From: Anisodus tanguticus
Taxonomy: Eukaryota > Streptophyta > Magnoliopsida > Solanales > Solanaceae
Reading direction: 5' to 3'
Assembly: GCA_034509755.1 (NCBI GenBank)
Contig: CM067544.1
Span: forward strand, 8,411,501-8,475,500
Length of the DNA stretch: 64,000 bases
Position numbers and translations under genes: made by a program. The notes under the pieces were generated by a model. The model saw only the letters and a list, made by a program, of their open reading frames with translations, was not told where the DNA came from and did no database searches. This document shows positions 23,601-34,590 of this stretch, piece by piece (positions within the stretch are counted from its first letter, which is position 1; every line of letters begins with the position of its first letter).

Positions 23601-25950
23601 ATTGATTAAACAGATTCCTTAATATCTTTTATCAGAAAAAGATCATATACATAATGAGCAAAATATTATGTAGAAGAGAGAAATAGGCACACTTCTTCTC
23701 TTGCTAATAGAGACTTCAGTTTCATCTCCAGATTGCGCTTCTCCTCATTCAGGGCTTTAACGTCATTCTCCAAGTTTAATTTTCCATCCTCTAAGTCTTT
23801 CTCACGTCTGTTCAGTTCTTGAGATCTGTTAAATATAAAATCTTCTCTCTTATTGAGCAAAGCCTGAGCCTCGAGTAACTCTTCTTGAGACAGCTGTAGA
23901 GTTTTCAGCCTTTCAGATAAAGATTGTTTCTCCAGATGGATCTCTTTCTCTTTTGCTTCACAACTGACAAATCAAAGGAAAAGCAAACTTAATCATGTGC
24001 ATGAGGACAAAAATAGCACAAGTGCCTCCATAGCGGACATCTTCGTTCCTACCTACAGTACCTAAATATATGATCATTCTTCTGTTAGTTGAGAGGAACA
24101 ACATAATTGATCCTTTGGTGTGGAAAATTCACATAATTACATATATAAGTGCAGCTGCCAATTGCATGAATGCATTCAATTCCCCCTTTTTTTTTTGATA
24201 AGGTAGAATTCTATTAAAAAAAATTAGCACCAAGTGGGTAAAGAAAGTACACCAAAATATCTATGAATTTCATTCCTTTAATTTAAGCAACTACTATGAA
24301 ATCCAGTCCACAGTCAAAATTATTTACAACACTTTCTATACCAAAAAAAACATATTACATCAACACCTAGATTTTACAGAAGACAGGTAAATTATTATCC
24401 TAAAAAAACATCCATAGTTTCCTTCTAACCAGACTGTCCGAAATTCATAACGCAGTCAATCCTAAGAAATCATACTTCAATCACAAAATTCTCTTTCTAA
24501 GGTTTGAAACTCGGGGAATAAATAGGCCCGTCCATCTACCCTTTTCCACTTAAATAGCAGACTTGGTTGACAGAAGGATTCAAACTCGTGACGTGGGTCA
24601 GCCACACATCCCGGTTTGTGCACCTTTGCCATTGAACCAAAGTCCCGACAAGCTCGAAGAGAAAATCATCTTAGTGAACAAGGTACAACACATGCAAAGC
24701 AGTTGAACCTGAATGGTGTTTTGACAGTCTACCTACTATGGAAACATCAGCTCAGCAACCATCTAACACAACTAAAAACAAAAGAACATCCGAAATCAAC
24801 TTGAATAACATACTCTGACTTGAATGATAATGTCCGTCTCCTAAGATCATCTTCTCGTGACTCAACTTCACGTAATTTTCTTTCTGCGCCACGATGATAA
24901 AGGCTGGCTTCTGCTTCCAAAGATTCTGCTTTACGCAACTTTTCCTCCGTATCGGCGTACTTCTTCTGAGCATCCTCCATCATGCTTTGTGCTTCAGCCA
25001 ATTTATTCTCAGATGCAACTTTTGCTTCAGCACATTCTGCTCGCATCTCATGCAACGCTTTCTCAATCTGTTTAAATTCAAAACACATCAGCAAGATAAC
25101 TACAGAACTTGGAGAAACAAATAAGCGGAGTAATCATACGTTTGCAACACATTCTTTCTCAATTCTAAGAGCTTTCTTCAAATTAGCTTCAAGTTTCTTA
25201 GCTTCAGCCGCATCAGAAAGACGTGCAGCTTGTTCACGCTTGTACAAGAGTTCAGCTGACTCAGCAGCTGCTTTAAATTGCTCATTATTGGAAACCCATT
25301 CCTTCCTTTCCAGGATGAGAAGCCCCATCTGATATTGATGGTCATACAGCTACACCCACAATAGAGATACAATCAAGAACCAAGTTAGCAAATACATAGA
25401 AAACACCCAGGCACAATAAAGACAAAAATATAACCCTGGGTTTCAGTCAATTAATATTCCTAAAGGGGCAGAAAGAACATTACTAGTAGGGAACTCAGGC
25501 AATCAAACTGTATGTTCATTTACCATGGAAGAAGATGGTTAATTTTCTACCAATGTAAGGTAACCAAATACTGGAAAATAGTTTACCTTGATGAAACCAT
25601 TTTCCAAGAAAACATATTTTTCTAAATATAACAAACACATCACAACACTAAAGCCACATGAACAAAAACAATGAGAGGATCCTAAATCGACCCCCAAAAA
25701 GGGAAGTCACAAAATAGTCGGTTCTACTAGTTGTATTCGGGCTCATTACTGAGTGAGAAAATCAATATACCTCCGTTTCGAGTTTGGCAATATAAGCAAT
25801 AAGAGCAGCTTTATCTTTGCGTTTAATAGAGTCCTCATCAAATCCAGCTTCACGAAGTCGCTTCCATAGTACTTCATCTGTCAAAGGGGTTTTCGAAACC
25901 CAAATTGGGCTTGGACTCAAAGCCAATCTCCCTGACCCGGGACTTGCCAT
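20604..25950 (-). CDS. CRWN4: CRWN4 / NMCP2-type nuclear lamina-like coiled-coil protein
   Basis: CRWN (LINC/NMCP) proteins are plant-specific, lamin-like components of the nuclear periphery that control nuclear shape and chromatin organisation. Eight exons read in phase: 25950-25771, 25349-25140, 25067-24814, 23963-23693, 23583-23500, 23415-21923, 21786-21621 and 20717-20604. Introns are GT-AG and the product is 923 residues. The N-terminus (MASPGSGRLALSPSP, WKRLREAGFDEDSIK) and the LETELYDHQYQMGLLILERK-like block across exons 1-2 are diagnostic. A nearly continuous heptad coiled coil, rich in Glu, Lys and Leu, covers about residues 60-735. A basic nuclear localisation signal (KRRR, 812-815) and a basic tail (RSRRTRATRK) follow. 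The acidic C-terminal motif of NMCP1-type members was not seen, which fits NMCP2/CRWN4. The ATG at 25950 was chosen because it begins the conserved N-terminus. Confidence 0.93.
21404..21478 (-). mobile_element. Retroposon tail in CRWN4 intron 7
   Basis: On the minus strand this reads as the same TTG-ended tail found at the LINE 3' ends: ggggataaggtctgcgtac, a cccagactcc block, and a run ending gggttgttgttgttg. It is in the same orientation as the host gene and clear of the splice sites. Confidence 0.75.
24485..24657 (-). mobile_element. tRNA-derived SINE head in CRWN4 intron 3
   Basis: Read on the minus strand, an A-box-like phrase (tggttcaatggcaaagg) is followed about 50 bases later by a B-box-like phrase (gagtttgaatcc), the arrangement of a polymerase III promoter in a SINE. 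No tRNA cloverleaf is evident. A run of T at about 24189 could be the A-tail of this or another copy. Confidence 0.5.
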
Positions 25951-25999
25951 TCTTGATTTCACTTTTTTTCTTGATCAATTTGTGGGGTTCTTGAGTTAA

Positions 26000-26097
26000 T
26001 TATCCCTTCAACAAGAACAATGGAGGTATAGTGGTGGACTCCACACACTTTTTGTGCTTTTTCTCTCTTTCTTTCACTCTTTGCTTTGTTGGCTTTG

Positions 26098-26162
<65 letters not shown>

Positions 26163-26191
26163 GTAGTTATGTACTGGTTTTTTTGCTTCAA
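26000..26191 (-). other. Possible upstream ORF in the CRWN4 leader, built on a microsatellite
   Basis: A 63-codon frame with an ATG at 26191 ends 50 bp before the CRWN4 start. The (CT)19 and (AT)12 runs translate as repeating Glu-Arg and Tyr-Ile. It would be an upstream ORF only if the transcript starts to the right of 26191, which the sequence does not show. Confidence 0.3.
26101..26162. repeat. Compound microsatellite (CT)19(AT)12 upstream of CRWN4
   Basis: Uninterrupted (CT)19 at 26101-26138 is followed by (AT)12 at 26139-26162. It lies 150-210 bp upstream of the CRWN4 start codon, probably in the 5' leader or core promoter; on the gene's own strand it reads as GA. Confidence 0.95.
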
Positions 26192-27304
26192 CTAGCTTCT
26201 GTGATAAGCTAAATAGACTTTAATGGTAAATTTTAGGTCGAGTTCACCGCTTAGTAGTAGTTTAAAAAGGAAGAGAGAATTGTATTACCTTAATTAGCAG
26301 CTAATTTTTTGAAATTTAAAACTGTGATTGTTTTAGAATTTTTTTTTGGTTTAGCTGGCAACGTCTCTCATCCCGATTAATGAGAGCAAATTTTTATATT
26401 CAAAATAACAAATCTCACTTTTTATTGAGAGTTGCCTACAAATATCTTTCGGTGAATAAATATTTTCTCTATATATTAAACTCATTATCATATATGATTT
26501 TTGTACTTAAGATTCCAAACGAATTATTAAAATCTATGACCCTAGCTAAGGTTAACCAAGTTAACTGAGGTAATTAATAGAAGCGTGTCGATCTATTCTT
26601 TCTGTAATTTTATTTTTTAAACTTTTGATAATTTACTTTAACTGGAAGGAAAAAAGTTTGCAACATCCTTTAACTTTTTTCTAAAATCTAACTGAAATTC
26701 AAATTTATTTTAAATTGTAAAGTCAAGAACTTACTTCAATTCAAAACAAAAGATTCCTGGAAACCGTATAAATCTATAATCATTGTAAATGAGAAAATGT
26801 AATCAAATAAAAAATTACGGTTTCATTGAGTATTATGTACAAATCTGATTCTTTATCTTGAGTTAAGCACATCTAAATATTTGGCCAAAATCATAATTTG
26901 ACCTGAAACAATTTAATAATGTACTACTATTTATATTTAAGCATTAACTACAATAACATGATCTACTGGCAAACATGTGTTTCTTGCAAAAAATAATCCA
27001 GGTCGTCTATTGAACAGGACATTAATTAGCATTGTTCCTTCCTTCTATTTTTTGCTTTGAATTTATAGCGACACGTTGAGATTTAGTTTCGCTGCAAATT
27101 GGATATAAAATACGCTAACGAGACTAAGGATTTCACTATTATGTACTCAAACAAACCTCTTCAATAGATCTCTGTAGATAAGAGGAAAAAATAAAAAATT
27201 AAATGTCTCGCGGAACTAAATTAATTTCATTAGGCTGACAAATGACACTCAAAACAACTTTTACAAATATATGTCGTTGGTTTTGATTGATGACATAATG
27301 AGTA
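26192..27304. other. Intergenic AT-rich DNA
   Basis: No gene or clear element recognised. It should contain upstream regulatory DNA of the leftward CRWN4 gene. Confidence 0.45.
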
Positions 27305-27560
27305 CATCCTCCGTCCTAAAAAGAATAACAACTCAAAATATGGGGAAAAATTATTTAAGTTAAAAGGGTAAATTCGAAGCACTTTCTCAATGTTTTGGCA
27401 AAGTATAATTAAACTATTCAGGAACTACATGAAAGTACCGTAAATTTTTGGTTGCTCAATTAAATTTTTTCAAGGCATGTTTGAAAAATGGAAGCATTAA
27501 AGAACAATTACTCGGGTTGCAATATGGTAATAGTGTCATAAAACAAAGGGACAAAAGGAG
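27305..27560. mobile_element. Stowaway-like MITE
   Basis: The left end (catcctccgtcctaaaaaga) and right end (aacaaagggacaaaaggag) are imperfect inverted copies of the cctccgt-type terminus. TA dinucleotides flank both (27303-27304 and 27561-27562). A short open frame over its right half has no domain. Confidence 0.55.
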
Positions 27561-27888
27561 TACTAGACTGAAGATGCAAACAAGGAATTATCATAACTCA
27601 GTCTTCAAATTCTTAAATCCTGTTCCTGCAGATGTAAGTTAGCTAAGAAGTAGGAAGAAAATGTTTCTATTCTATTTCAGAAATCTGTCAAGGTCATGGT
27701 CTGTTAAACACTTTAATATGTTACCTTGGATAGTTGAGTACAAGAAATACCACAAGTAATCATGTAATCACGTTGGTTGAAACAGACGGCATTACAGTTC
27801 CATATGCGGCACTGCAACCTTACAAATTAAAAGCAATATGTACAATGAGAAAAACACCAAAGCCTTTCTGGTGAAGGAAAGATATCGT

Positions 27889-28028
27889 CTACATGCTGAA
27901 AGTTGCCTTCTTTTGATCATAGTACTTGTCCAACCAGCCCCTGATCAGCTTAGTCTCACTTGACCTTTAATCCAGAAGCCGATCAGGATCTTCAGCAGTT
28001 GCGGCACGCAGATCTAAGTGATGGGCAC
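27889..28028 (-). pseudogene. Terminal exon of S28 prolyl carboxypeptidase-like gene, with premature stop
   Basis: This is the last exon of a lysosomal Pro-X carboxypeptidase-like (peptidase family S28) gene. After an AG acceptor it reads GAHHLDLRAATAEDPD, then, past a stop, KLIRGWLDKYYDQKKA and a natural TAG at 27889-27891. The His of the GAHHLDLR motif is the family's catalytic His. The stop TAA at 27967-27969 replaces the expected Gln codon of the EQR stretch, and Trp is changed to Arg just before it. The exon begins in phase 1, exactly completing the Gly codon left open by the exon ending at 36361, so the two belong to one former gene more than 8 kb apart. Confidence 0.8.
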
Positions 28029-28339
28029 CTAAACATACAAGCCGGTTTAGACATTATTTTGTTGAAGTCGAAGAAAATGTGTATTTGAAGTTTAAGTTGA
28101 AAAAGACAATTTGGAAGTTGGAAGTATCGTAGAGAAAGCGTTAAGCAGGAGATGATATCAAATAAGAAGCGATAATGACATGAAAAATCAATAAATCTTA
28201 AAAAAAGTAAGTTAATCAACTATTAGTCCAAGACCCTGTACACATACCTACTTGGATCACAGAAATTTTCTCAAACATCAGCGTACAGCTTAAGTCAGTG
28301 ACTCCGAGGGACAGAAGGTTTATTATGATCTTTTTGTAT
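28029..28339. other. Remnant intron DNA of the S28 pseudogene
   Basis: This non-coding stretch lies between the terminal S28 exon and the first LINE. Nothing else is recognised. The minus-strand frame spanning 27992-28219 is not a real gene; it overlaps the exon in a different frame. Confidence 0.4.
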
Positions 28340-30199
28340 CAGGCAGTGCAGGTTTGAAGTAGCTGACTGAGTTGTTTAACGTCATTTTTAAGATGACAAG
28401 AATGCCCAAAAAATGGATGTGAAGTACAATGATTCCCTTGTACAAAAACAAATGTGATATCTAGAGTTGCAACAACTATAGGGGTATCAAGCTACTGAAC
28501 CACACTATGAAAGTTTGGGAAAGGGTCGTGGAGATGAGGGTGAGGAAATACGTATATATTTCTAAGAACCAGTTTGGATTCATGTCGGGGTGTTCAACTA
28601 CCGAAGCCATTTATCTTATTAGGAGGTTGGTGGAAGCACTATAAGGAGAAGAAGAAAGATTTGCATATGATTTTCATCGATCTCGAGAAGGCATACGACA
28701 AAGTCCCTAGGGAGGTTCTATGAAGATGTTTGGAGGTTAGAGGTGTACATGTGGCGTACACTATGGCTATCAAAGATATGTATGATGGAGCCAAGACTAG
28801 GGTACGGTCAGTAGGAGGAGACTCGGAGCACTTTCCAGTGACGATGGAGATGCACCAGGGATCAGCTCTTAGCCCATTCCTATTTGTCTTAGTCATGAAC
28901 GGACTGACGCGACAAATCCAATGGGGGTACCATGGTGTATGTTATTCGCAGACGACATAGTCCTGATTGATGAGACTCGCAACGGAGTAAATGCCAAGCT
29001 GCAGGTTTGGAGACAGAATCTGACGGAGTCTAAAGGGTTCAAGTTGAGTAGGACTAAGACAGAATATTTGGAATGCAAGTTCAGCAACGGCATCGATCCT
29101 GAGATATACGTAGAGGTGAGGCTTGGTACTCATGTCATTCCGAAGAAAGAAAGCTTCAAATACCTATGGTCTGTTATCCAAGGGAATGGAGAGATAGATG
29201 ACGATGTCACACATCGTATTAGGGCAGGGTGGATGAAATAGAGGTTAGCATCTGGAGGCTTGTGCGACAAAAAAGATGCCAACTAAACTTAAAGGCAAGT
29301 TCTATATGGCGGTAGTTAAACCGACTATGTTGTATGGGGCAGAGTGTTGGCTAGTCAAGACTTCGCACATACAAAAGATGAGAGTTGCGGAGATGAGGAT
29401 GTTGAAATGGATGTGTGGGCATACAAGGAGAGATGAGATTAGAATGATGATATCCGGGATAAAGTGGGAGTGGCCTAGGTGGAGGATAAGATGTGGAAAG
29501 CGATGTTGAGATGGTTCGGGCATGTGCAGAGGAGAGACACAAATGCCCCTAGTGCGGAGGTGTGAGGGGTTGGCTATGGACGGGTTCATGAGGGGTAGAG
29601 GTAGGACAAATAAGTATTGGGGAGAGGTGATTAGACGGGATATGGCGCAGGTGCAACTTAATAAGGACATGACCTTAGATAGGGGGTTGTGAAGGACACA
29701 TATTGTGGTAGAAGGGTAGTAGGTAGTTGAGCGTAGTCCTTTTTACGCTTACAAAATGATAGTGTAGTGTTATTATTGTAGGCTCGATTAACCTGTCACA
29801 CTTATAGGCGCATTATTGCGCTATAGTACTATGTAGTTTGATTCATGTTGCTATGTGTTCTTTAGTGTAATTTATTTATCTTATTTAGTTGTGTTAGCTA
29901 CGCTTCCTGTTAGCTACTGCTTCCTGTTAGCTACGCTTCCTGTTGTTAGAGAATGCGCTACCATTGCATATTTGATTTCTACTATCTGCATGCCCACAAT
30001 GCTTTAATTTCTCGTTTGAGTCTGACCGTTTCTCATATTTTGTTTTTTGCTTTGCCTGATTATGCTTTGTCTTGAGCCGACGGTCTCCCGGAAACAACCG
30101 CTCTACCTACCAAAGTGGATGTAAGGTCTGTGTACATTCTACCCTCCCAGACCCCACATTGTGGGATTTCACTGGGTATGTTGTTGTAGTTGTAGTTGT
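28340..30199 (+). mobile_element. 5'-truncated RTE-type LINE, copy 1 (decayed)
   Basis: This is a non-LTR retrotransposon fragment. Broken frames encode reverse transcriptase parts: the LEKAYDK block, MHQGSALSPFLFVLVMN, and the catalytic MLFADDIVLIDE (28945-28956 encode FADD). Further on are MRMLKWMCGHTRRDE and, in another frame, WFGHVQRRD. Several stops and frameshifts interrupt it. The 3' UTR contains a tandem 17-bp repeat, then the gtaaggtctgtg, tttcactgggtatg and TTG/TAG tail shared with other copies. The 5' half, including the endonuclease, is missing. It sits in the enlarged intron of the S28 pseudogene, in the opposite orientation. Confidence 0.88.
29893..29945. repeat. Tandem 17-bp repeat, three copies
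   Basis: The unit ttagctacgcttcctg appears three times in a row, the middle copy with one or two changed bases, in the 3' UTR of LINE copy 1. LINE copy 2 has only one degenerate unit at the same place. Confidence 0.75.
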
Positions 30200-30349
30200 A
30201 AACATGAAAAGACGAAAGCAGACAACCATCACAAATTTGTGGTCAAAATATGAAACAAAAGAGTCCATAAAACGAAGAAAGCAAGTGCTCGAAAATGATT
30301 GTCATTCTTACTGAAAAAATGTTGGCTATGTCACATAATATGTTAGCAA

Positions 30350-30549
30350 TGTAAAGAATGTATCTTGAGTCTAACTAAAGCCAAAAACTATCGGTGAACA
30401 TAGAATTAAATGGACCTAGCTCTGATACCATGTAAAGAATAGATTTGAGCCTAACTTAATTCTAAAAGCTAGCTTGTAGGATGATGATTGTCCAAATGCA
30501 TATAAATAGTCCACGTTTCCATTCCATTTTCAATGTGAGACTCTTAACA
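30350..30549 (-). mobile_element. TRIM-like mini LTR element with primer binding site
   Basis: Read on the minus strand, 30549-30431 is a 119-bp LTR starting TGTTAAGAGTC and ending TTCTTTACA. It is followed directly by the tRNA-Met primer binding site TGGTATCAGAGC (30430-30419). A truncated second LTR end (tgtaaagaatgtatcttgag) lies at 30350. The interior is only a few tens of bases, as in terminal-repeat retrotransposons in miniature. Flanking pentamers (agcaa and aacaa) nearly match. Confidence 0.6.
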
Positions 30550-31284
30550 AACAATATTCTTACCTGAGCCTGGTAGTAACAAGAACCTATATCTATTTAT
30601 AAATATAAAAGCAGGGCATCGCTCGCTGACGTGGCGCTCACAATGAGCAACATTTATATTTATATATTTTCTCTCTACTTCAAAAAAAAATACCAGGAAA
30701 AAAAGGAAACATACTACCGGCTCGGTGCTTTACTTTAGCATAGACTCCCAAGAATCGCTTCTTAAAAATCCCTTAAAAAGCCAAAGGCTTCGGTCTCACG
30801 TGCCGTTTCAACCAAACGCAAGTTTTCAACCCCAATGCGCAGTGTCGCCTAAGGCAGAGAGAAAAAGCAACAGAAGAGAAATTCACCAGTGAGGAAGATC
30901 CAAAGGTATAACTACAAATATTCCTTCTTTTTCCCTTTTCCATCGCAGGCCTTGTATTGGTTTTCCGCCTTTGCATCACGTTCTTTCACATAAACTTCTT
31001 AAACCCTAAAAACTTGGATTTTTTTGTGGCACAATCTTTTTGTTATTGTATCTTTGAATCAATTTGTGATCCTTTTTGCTCTTTATATGTTATTACATAA
31101 TTCTGTTGGGGTTCCTCATTCCTTTAAATGGTGGTTGATCAGATGTGGCTCAATGGCTCTACTCTGGGATTCAGTAAGGTAGAAATTGATGTGAAAGAAT
31201 AACCTGAGAGAAAAGTCTACCTTATTGTGTCCAACCTAATTTGTATTGTTCAATATTCTCGAAACATACTAAAATTATTTGATT

Positions 31285-33165
31285 TGAAGCATTAAAGTTG
31301 AGGAGGTTAAGGGTGTTGTTCGCATGATGCGTAGGGGACGAGCGACCGGGCCGGATGAGATTTCTGTTGAATTTTGGAAGAGTGCAGTCGGGGGCGGGTT
31401 TGGAGTGGCTGATTGAGTTGTTTAATGTCATTTTGAAGACGGCGAGAATGTCCGAAGAATGGAGGTGGAGTACAATAATTCCGTTGTACAAGAACAACGG
31501 TGACGTCCAGAGTTGCAATAACTATAGGGGTATCAAGCTGCTAAGCCACACTATGAAAGTTTGGGAAAGGGTCGTGGAGATGAGGGTGAGAAGAGGCGTG
31601 TCTATTTTTGAGAACCAGTTTGGATTCATGCCGGGGTGTTCGACTACAAAAGTCATTCATCTTATTTGGAGGTTGGTGGAGCATTATAGAGAAAGGAAGA
31701 GAGACTTACGTATGTTTTTCGTCGACCTCGAGAAGGCATACGACAAAGTCTCTAGGGAGGTTTTATGGAGATGTTTGGATGTTAGAGGTATATCTATGAC
31801 GTATACTAGAGTGATCAAAGATATGTATGATGGAGCCAAGACCAGGGTACGGACAGTAGGATGAGACTTGGAGCATTTTCTAGTGATGATGGGCTGCACG
31901 GGGATCAGCTCTGAGCCTATTCTTATTTGCCTTGTTGATAGATGGACTACGCGACAAATCCAAGGGGAGTTGCCTTGGTGTATGTTATTCGCAGACGACA
32001 TAGTCCTGATTGATGAGACTCGAAGCGGAGTGAACGCTAAGTTGGAGATTTGGAGATAGACTCGAGTCTAAATGGTTCATGCTGAGTAGGACCAAAACAT
32101 AATACTTGGAGTGCAAGTTCAGTAACGGGAGCGACCATGAGACAGGCGTGGAAGTGAGACTTGGTATTCAGGTCATTCCAAAGAAATGAAGCTTCAGGTA
32201 TCTCGTGAATGGAGAGATTGATGAAGATGTCACACATTGTATTGAGATAGGGTGGATGAAATAGAAGGCTCGCATCTAGAGTCTCGTGCGATAAAAAAGT
32301 GACACCAAAACTTAAAGACAAGTTCTATAGGGTGGTAGTTAGACCAACTATGTTGTATAAGGCGGATTGTTGATCAATCACGATTTCACACATCCAAATG
32401 ATGAAAGTTGCGGAGATAAGGATGCTGAGATGGATGTATGGGCATACAATAAGGGATATGATTAGAAATATGGATATCCGAGACAAAGTGAGAGTGGCCT
32501 CGGTGGAGTATAAGATGCGGAAAGCGAGGTTGAGATGGTTCAGACATGTGCAGAGGAGAGACACAAATGGCCTAATGCGGAGGTGTGAGATGTTGGCTAA
32601 GGACGGGTTCATGAGGGGTAGAGGTAGGCCGAAGAAGTATTGGGGAGAGGTGATTAGACGGGATATGACACATGTGCAACTTACTGAGGACATGACATTA
32701 GATAGGGAGTTGTGGAGGACACAAATTAGGGTAGAAGGGTAATAGGTAGTTGGGCGGAGTCCTATTTACGCTAACAAACTGATAGTTGTAGTGTTATTAT
32801 TGTAGACCTACTTAGCATATCATACTAGTAGGTGTAGTCCTGCCATTTGATTTCTACTACTATGTGTTTTTTTAGTGTACTTTGTTTATCTTATTTACCT
32901 GAGTTAGTTACGACTTCTTTGTCAGAATGCGCTATCATGACTTATTAAGTTTTGTTACCATCATTTTCATGCTGCTTTAAATTTCTTGTCCGGGCCTTAT
33001 CGTGTCTTTTGCTTTGTTTGTGCCTATGCTATGTCTTGAGCTGAGAGTCTTTCGGAAACAACCGCTCTACCTTCCAAGGTAGAGGTAAGGTCTGCGTACA
33101 CTCTACCCTCCCCAGACCCTACGTTGGTGGGATTTCACTGGGTATGTTGTTGTTGTTGTTGTCTT
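31285..33165 (+). mobile_element. 5'-truncated RTE-type LINE, copy 2 (decayed)
   Basis: The same family as copy 1 begins slightly further 5' (MMRRGRATGPDEI in another frame). The largest intact part (31355-31864) encodes reverse transcriptase segments WRWSTIIPLYKNNGDVQSCN, NYRGIKLLSHTMKVWERVVE and FFVDLEKAYDKV, followed by a stop. The catalytic FADD lies at 31988-31999 in another frame. The C-terminal part (32398-32742, LRWFRHVQRRDTNGLMRR) is open. The 3' end carries gtaaggtctgcgtacactct, cactgggtatg and (TTG)n. The endonuclease is missing. It lies within the putative Helitron. Confidence 0.9.
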
Positions 33166-34590
33166 TGTTATACAATATCCTTAATTTCTGTTTGATGTGT
33201 AGCAACACAATTTGCATCTTTCGGTTATTTTGTCCTCCTTTTGTGCAATTGATTTTTCTTGAATCTGTTTGATTTGTTGAGTTTATTATCTAACTTTCTA
33301 TACATATAACATATTTGTTTGTTGTTTGTTGTATCTGCTTCTTGATTTCTACTTGATTTTAAAAGGTTCGGCTAAGTTTTTCCAAGTAGGCGGTAAGATG
33401 TTGTACTTTTTTGGTCCTCACTTTAGTTTAAGGTCGGAGATATTGAATATGGTCGAAGAAATATTCGAACATTTTCATTATTCGTATACAATAAAAGGAG
33501 AGACACTTGAAGCTTTCTATTTGTTGGATCTTTTTCTGAAATTTGTTTATGGATTGTGGGAGTTTGCTCTGCAGATACCGTTAGAACGATAGAAGGTCAT
33601 TCTGATATAACTATTTGAGAACTTTCAAACTGGTTCTGTTAAAAGAGAAGTAGCCACAACACTGCCACTATTCTAATTACTGATGCAGGAGATGGCCCTA
33701 CACAACATCCAACTCAGGTTTGCACCTTCTGAAAATAATTGTTTTTTTCTACATGGTAGTTGAGACTAAAATGAGTTGAGGATAACTAAAAGAAGTCTAC
33801 TTGCTTGTATTGTTGATCCAAAATCTCTTTTAGTTATACATTGTCAATCTAAAACTTAATTAATTGATTTATCTGTATCTCATCATTTCTTCATCCTTCA
33901 CTTTACAACTTAGATAATCATGATATTGGTTGAAGCTTGAAAAAAAAGTTGAGGAAGACGAGGAACCCACACTGTACACGACATCGGTGGCTGCTCCTGC
34001 TCCTGTTAAGGACGAGACTGACATAATGACGCCATGCCTAGCCTAAGGTTGAAGAAGCACCATGAATAGCAGCTTTAGCATTAAAATCTTAATATAACAG
34101 TAAATAATGAACAAATCAATTTGGCAGGGGAGTTTTCACTCTCTCTATGTCATAATTTTTCTTATAATTTTTTTTTTTTTTTTTTTTGTGCCTTTTTCCC
34201 CTTTCGTTTAAAGTAGACAAAAGTTGGATCAATTATTTTTCATTATTGTTCTTTCTTTCTTCCTTACCCTTTCTAAGTTTGTGTGCAATTTCTCAAACCA
34301 GTGTTTCCTTCTGATTCCTCAAAGCCTTTTTCATTAATACAATACGATATATGTTTTCTACTTTTTATTTCTTTTAATTGCTATTTATAGTATTATTGTT
34401 TCTTAAGTATGATAATACGGAAGAGTCATTTCATTAAGATGAACCTACAGGTAATGTATCCTATGTTTTGTCTTTCATGGTAGAATCATGAAGAAATTTT
34501 AGTTATTAAAGATTGTTTTTATGCCGAATTTAGCAATTTTTTTGTTCTCGTTATCAGTATGGATTGGGAATTCTCTGTACATAACCCCAA
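33166..34590 (+). other. Helitron interior with an unidentified coding-like fragment
   Basis: The stretch 33947-34054 reads KVEEDEEPTLYTTSVA then APAPVKDETDIM before a stop, a low-complexity acidic tail-like sequence that resembles real coding DNA but that I cannot assign. A frame at 33326-33592 has no domain. A long T run occurs at 34168-34188. The fragment could be an exon captured by the Helitron or a chance reading. Confidence 0.3.

Noticed and set aside
28340..33165. Reverse transcriptase frames as a possible host-encoded RT or retron-like system.
   Set aside because: Two homologous 5'-truncated, stop-containing copies with a (TTG)n tail are ordinary dead LINEs.
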